The notes below the pieces were generated by a model. It was not told the DNA's origin. It worked only from the letters and a program-made list of their open reading frames with translations, and did no database searches. Source: Pseudohongiella sp. (GTDB lineage: Bacteria; Pseudomonadota; Gammaproteobacteria; Pseudomonadales; Pseudohongiellaceae). Taken from it: a stretch of 64,000 nucleotides of DNA. Shown here piece after piece: positions 61,644-64,000 of the stretch. Made by a program: the position numbers and the translations under genes. The stretch's first letter is position 1. Each line of letters opens with the position of its first letter. The stretch is taken from the NCBI GenBank assembly GCA_030696315.1, contig JAUYSM010000062.1, forward strand, positions 1-64,000, given 5' to 3'.

Positions 61644-62225
61644 TCATTTTGGGTTCATGGCCTCTTTCACACACTTATCAATGGCTTCCCGCGCCCGAAA
61701 GATGCGTGAACGTACGGTGCCAACCGGGCAATCCATAATCTCCGTGATGTCCTCGTAACTCAATCCAGAGAACTCTCGCAAGGTAAATGCAGTTCTTAGT
61801 TCCTCAGGTAAGTCATTGATCGCTTTGTTAATAACTCTTTGAAGGTCTTCTCTTTCCATCGTGGCATCAGGCGACTCCACGTCTCGCAATGTACTGGTGT
61901 CATCTATCTGCTCGGCATCATCCATATCGACATCAGTGCTCGGCGGCCGCCTGCCTCGGGATACCAGATAATTTTTGGCAGTGTTGACCGCAATACGATA
62001 GAGCCAGGTATAAAAAGCACTGTCACCTCTGAAACTGGATAAAGCGCGATAGGCTTTCAGGAATGCCTCCTGAGCAACATCTTCCGCTTCATGCGGGTCT
62101 TTGACAAATCGACTGATAAGACCAAGTACTTTGTGCTGATAACGCAACACAAGCAGCGTAAAAGCCCGTGGGTCATTCTGAAGTACGCGCTCAACCAGCT
62201 GATTGTCTGTATCCGTGCTTTTCAT
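61644..62225 (-). CDS. rpoE: RNA polymerase sigma-E factor (RpoE/AlgU)
   Basis: RpoE directs envelope-stress genes. The 193-residue ECF sigma factor has region 2 (YQHKVLGLISRFV, DVAQEAFLKAYRALSSFRGDSAFYTWLYRIAVN) and region 4 (LPEELRTAFTLREFSGLSYEDIAEI-like, ending in GTVRSRIFRAREAI). It is nearly collinear with E. coli RpoE and AlgU. It is divergent from nadB, a conserved arrangement. A sigma-E-like promoter (62281-62307) suggests autoregulation. Confidence 0.96.
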   Translation of the reverse strand: MKSTDTDNQLVERVLQNDPRAFTLLVLRYQHKVLGLISRFVKDPHEAEDVAQEAFLKAYRALSSFRGDSAFYTWLYRIAVNTAKNYLVSRGRRPPSTDVDMDDAEQIDDTSTLRDVESPDATMEREDLQRVINKAINDLPEELRTAFTLREFSGLSYEDITEIMDCPVGTVRSRIFRAREAIDKCVKEAMNPK

Positions 62226-62280
62226 ACAATCTTTACTGACTACCTGTTAATGCGTTTTACAGCGGAGATCTGATAATCAA

Positions 62281-62307
62281 CCAGACCCGAGGATATGCAA
62301 AAGTTAA
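62281..62307 (-). promoter_or_regulatory. Possible sigma-E promoter of rpoE
   Basis: On the minus strand TTAACTT (62301-62307) and TCTGG (62281-62285) are separated by 15 bp, one mismatch each from the RpoE/AlgU pattern GAACTT-N16-TCTGA. It lies about 55 bp before the rpoE start, where autoregulatory promoters of this gene are usually found. Confidence 0.4.
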
Positions 62308-62356
62308 CAGAGTCTATAGAATTCTGCGATCTAGCACCACATGGGATACAAATACC

Positions 62357-63982
62357 TTGTTTGACTTTGACATCCTGATTATTGGCAGTGGTGCAGCCGG
62401 GCTAAGTCTCGCGTTGAAAACTGCTGCGTTTGCAAAAGTGGCCGTGCTGAGTAAAGGCACCTTGAGTCAAGGGGCAACTTACTGGGCACAAGGTGGCATA
62501 GCTGCTGTGCTTGACGAGACTGACAGCATCGATGCACACATAGCAGATACCTTGGATTCAGGTGCAGGTCTTTGCCACGAAGACATGGTCCGCCATATTG
62601 TTGAGCATAGTCAGCAAGCGATTCAGTGGTTGGTCGAACAAGGCGTTCCGTTCACTGTGTTGTCGCCTGAGGAAGCTGGCACCGGCCCTGCTTCCATGCC
62701 TTTAAATCGCGACAATCTTAAGCCCTTGCACCTTACTCAGGAAGGTGGTCATAGTCACCGGCGTATCATTCACGCGACAGACGCAACAGGTCGTGCAGTG
62801 TTTGAAACGCTCAAAAGTCGTGCATTGCAAACAGAAGGTATTACCTTATTTGAAAATAGATTGGCGATTGATCTGATTTCGACTGAGAAGCTCGGTTTGC
62901 CAGGAAAGACCTGTGTGGGTGCCTATGTGTTTAATCCGGAAACCGAAAAGGTTGAAGTGTTCCGCGCAAAGTTTGTGATTCTGGCTAGTGGCGGCGCAAG
63001 CAAAGCCTACTTGTATACCACCAACCCTGACAGTGCGACCGGTGATGGCATTGCCATGGCCTGGCGCGCTGGTTGTCGTGTTGCAAATATGGAATTCAAT
63101 CAATTTCATCCTACCTGCCTTTATCACCCACATGCGCGATCCTTCCTGATCACGGAAGCGTTGCGCGGCGAAGGTGCAACACTTGAATTGCCGGATGGCA
63201 CACGATTTATGCCGGAATTTGATGCGCGTGGAGAGTTGGCGCCGCGTGATATTGTGGCCCGGGCGATAGACCATGAAATGAAACGGCTGGGTTGTGACTG
63301 TGTTTATCTGAATATTTCGCACAAGCCCGCAGAGTTTGTCAAAGAGCACTTTCCAACCATCTATGCCCGCTGTCTTGAATATGGCATCGACATCACGCAA
63401 GACCGCATACCCGTAGTCCCCGCAGCACACTACACCTGTGGTGGCGTCATCGTTGATAAATGTGGCAGGACGGATATCAGCAACCTGTACGCCATTGGCG
63501 AAACCAGTTGCACCGGTTTACATGGGGCCAATCGCATGGCGAGCAACTCCTTGCTCGAGTGTTTTGTGCTGGCATTTGGTGCGGCCGACGATATTTTCTC
63601 TCGGCTCGACAAGGTAGAGCCTGTGCCGGCTGCCATTCCTGGCTGGGACGAAAGCCGGGTTACCCGATCACAAGAGGAAGTAGTGGTGGCTCATAACTGG
63701 GACGAATTGCGCAGAGTCATGTGGGATTTTGTTGGGATTGTGCGCAGTGACAGTCGATTGCTGCGAGCCAGCAAACGGATTGAATTGCTGGAACAGGAAA
63801 TCTCGCATCATTATCGCCACTACCTCATCAGCCGCGACTCTCTGGAGTTGAGAAATCTGGTATTGGTTGCAAAGTTGATTGTTGAATGCGCCCTGCTGCG
63901 CAAAGAGAGTCGCGGTTTACATTTTAACGTGGACTATCCTGATCTGATTGCGACCGCGGAAGATACAATTCTGACACCGTAA
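62357..63982 (+). CDS. nadB: L-aspartate oxidase
   Basis: NadB oxidises L-aspartate to iminoaspartate, the first step of NAD synthesis. The 541-residue flavoprotein has the FAD-binding [16 protein letters not shown] (6-21), [13 protein letters not shown], the active-site QFHPTCLY and the C-terminal helical domain. Translation appears to begin at TTG 62357; an ATG at 62341 is out of frame and its eight-codon frame ends over this TTG. It is divergent from rpoE as in enterobacteria and Pseudomonas. Confidence 0.95.
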   Translation: MFDFDILIIGSGAAGLSLALKTAAFAKVAVLSKGTLSQGATYWAQGGIAAVLDETDSIDAHIADTLDSGAGLCHEDMVRHIVEHSQQAIQWLVEQGVPFTVLSPEEAGTGPASMPLNRDNLKPLHLTQEGGHSHRRIIHATDATGRAVFETLKSRALQTEGITLFENRLAIDLISTEKLGLPGKTCVGAYVFNPETEKVEVFRAKFVILASGGASKAYLYTTNPDSATGDGIAMAWRAGCRVANMEFNQFHPTCLYHPHARSFLITEALRGEGATLELPDGTRFMPEFDARGELAPRDIVARAIDHEMKRLGCDCVYLNISHKPAEFVKEHFPTIYARCLEYGIDITQDRIPVVPAAHYTCGGVIVDKCGRTDISNLYAIGETSCTGLHGANRMASNSLLECFVLAFGAADDIFSRLDKVEPVPAAIPGWDESRVTRSQEEVVVAHNWDELRRVMWDFVGIVRSDSRLLRASKRIELLEQEISHHYRHYLISRDSLELRNLVLVAKLIVECALLRKESRGLHFNVDYPDLIATAEDTILTP

Positions 63983-64000
63983 TCGCAGACGCAGTCCGTC

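Overview
The window is a gene-dense stretch of the chromosome of a gammaproteobacterium. Every recognisable gene belongs to a gammaproteobacterial core family. From memory, long blocks follow the order seen in Pseudomonas aeruginosa and partly in Escherichia coli. These blocks are tRNA-Ser(UGA)-yccA-tus; cysG-serS-crcB-rarA-lolA-ftsK-trxB-aat-infA-clpA-clpS-cspD-icd-rluE-nudJ-mnmA-hflD-purB; thrH-cysH-cysB; mazG-relA-rlmD-cysM; and recO-era-rnc-lepB-lepA-degP-rseA-rpoE/nadB. The mixture suggests a relative of Pseudomonas or the Cellvibrio/marine oligotroph groups; the species cannot be named from this window. I see no prophage, insertion sequence, CRISPR array, toxin-antitoxin pair or defence island.

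Layout. 1-488: a palindromic tRNA-tail-like segment and tRNA-Ser(UGA). 488-6782 (+): yccA, the TusDCBE sulfur relay, purC, a conserved membrane protein of unknown function, a RIO kinase and a MATE exporter. 6795-14475 (-): cysG, serS, crcB, rarA, lolA, ftsK. 14694-16709 (+): trxB, aat, infA. 16738-19484 (-): clpA, clpS, with cspD divergent. 20017-23250: icd (-), rluE (+), moaCDE (-). 23443-30711 (+): nudJ, mnmA, hflD, purB, an L16 hydroxylase, an exported secretin-N-like protein, pabB. 30739-35487: thrH (-), cysH (+), cysB (-), a 5'-nucleotidase (-), a patatin (+). 35499-38710 (-): a TorF-type porin behind a sigma-54-type promoter, a TerB/DUF533 protein, dbpA. 38848-44792 (+): map, glnD, dapD, dapE. 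44756-62225 (-): rsmJ, tsaB, a histone H1/AlgP-like protein, adk, mazG, relA, rlmD, cysM, recO, era, rnc, a DUF4845 protein, lepB, lepA, degP/mucD, rseA, rpoE. 62357-63982 (+): nadB.

Connections. TusDCBE hands sulfur to MnmA for 2-thiolation of tRNA wobble uridine. CysG (siroheme), CysH (APS reductase), CysM and the regulator CysB make up much of assimilatory sulfate reduction. Aat, ClpS and ClpA form the Leu/N-degron branch of proteolysis. GlnD and a sigma-54-type promoter point to nitrogen control. RpoE, RseA and the DegP-like protease form an envelope-stress module without an RseB gene.

Most of this is ordinary core genome and I found no wholly new multigene system. The points most worth a second look are a RelA that lacks the zinc-finger/conserved-cysteine domain, a well-matched sigma-54 promoter before the TorF porin, a potentially switching RNA leader upstream of nudJ, a perfect 17-bp inverted repeat after the histone-like gene, a His/Asp-rich insertion in the ribosomal oxygenase, and a few conserved proteins of unknown role.
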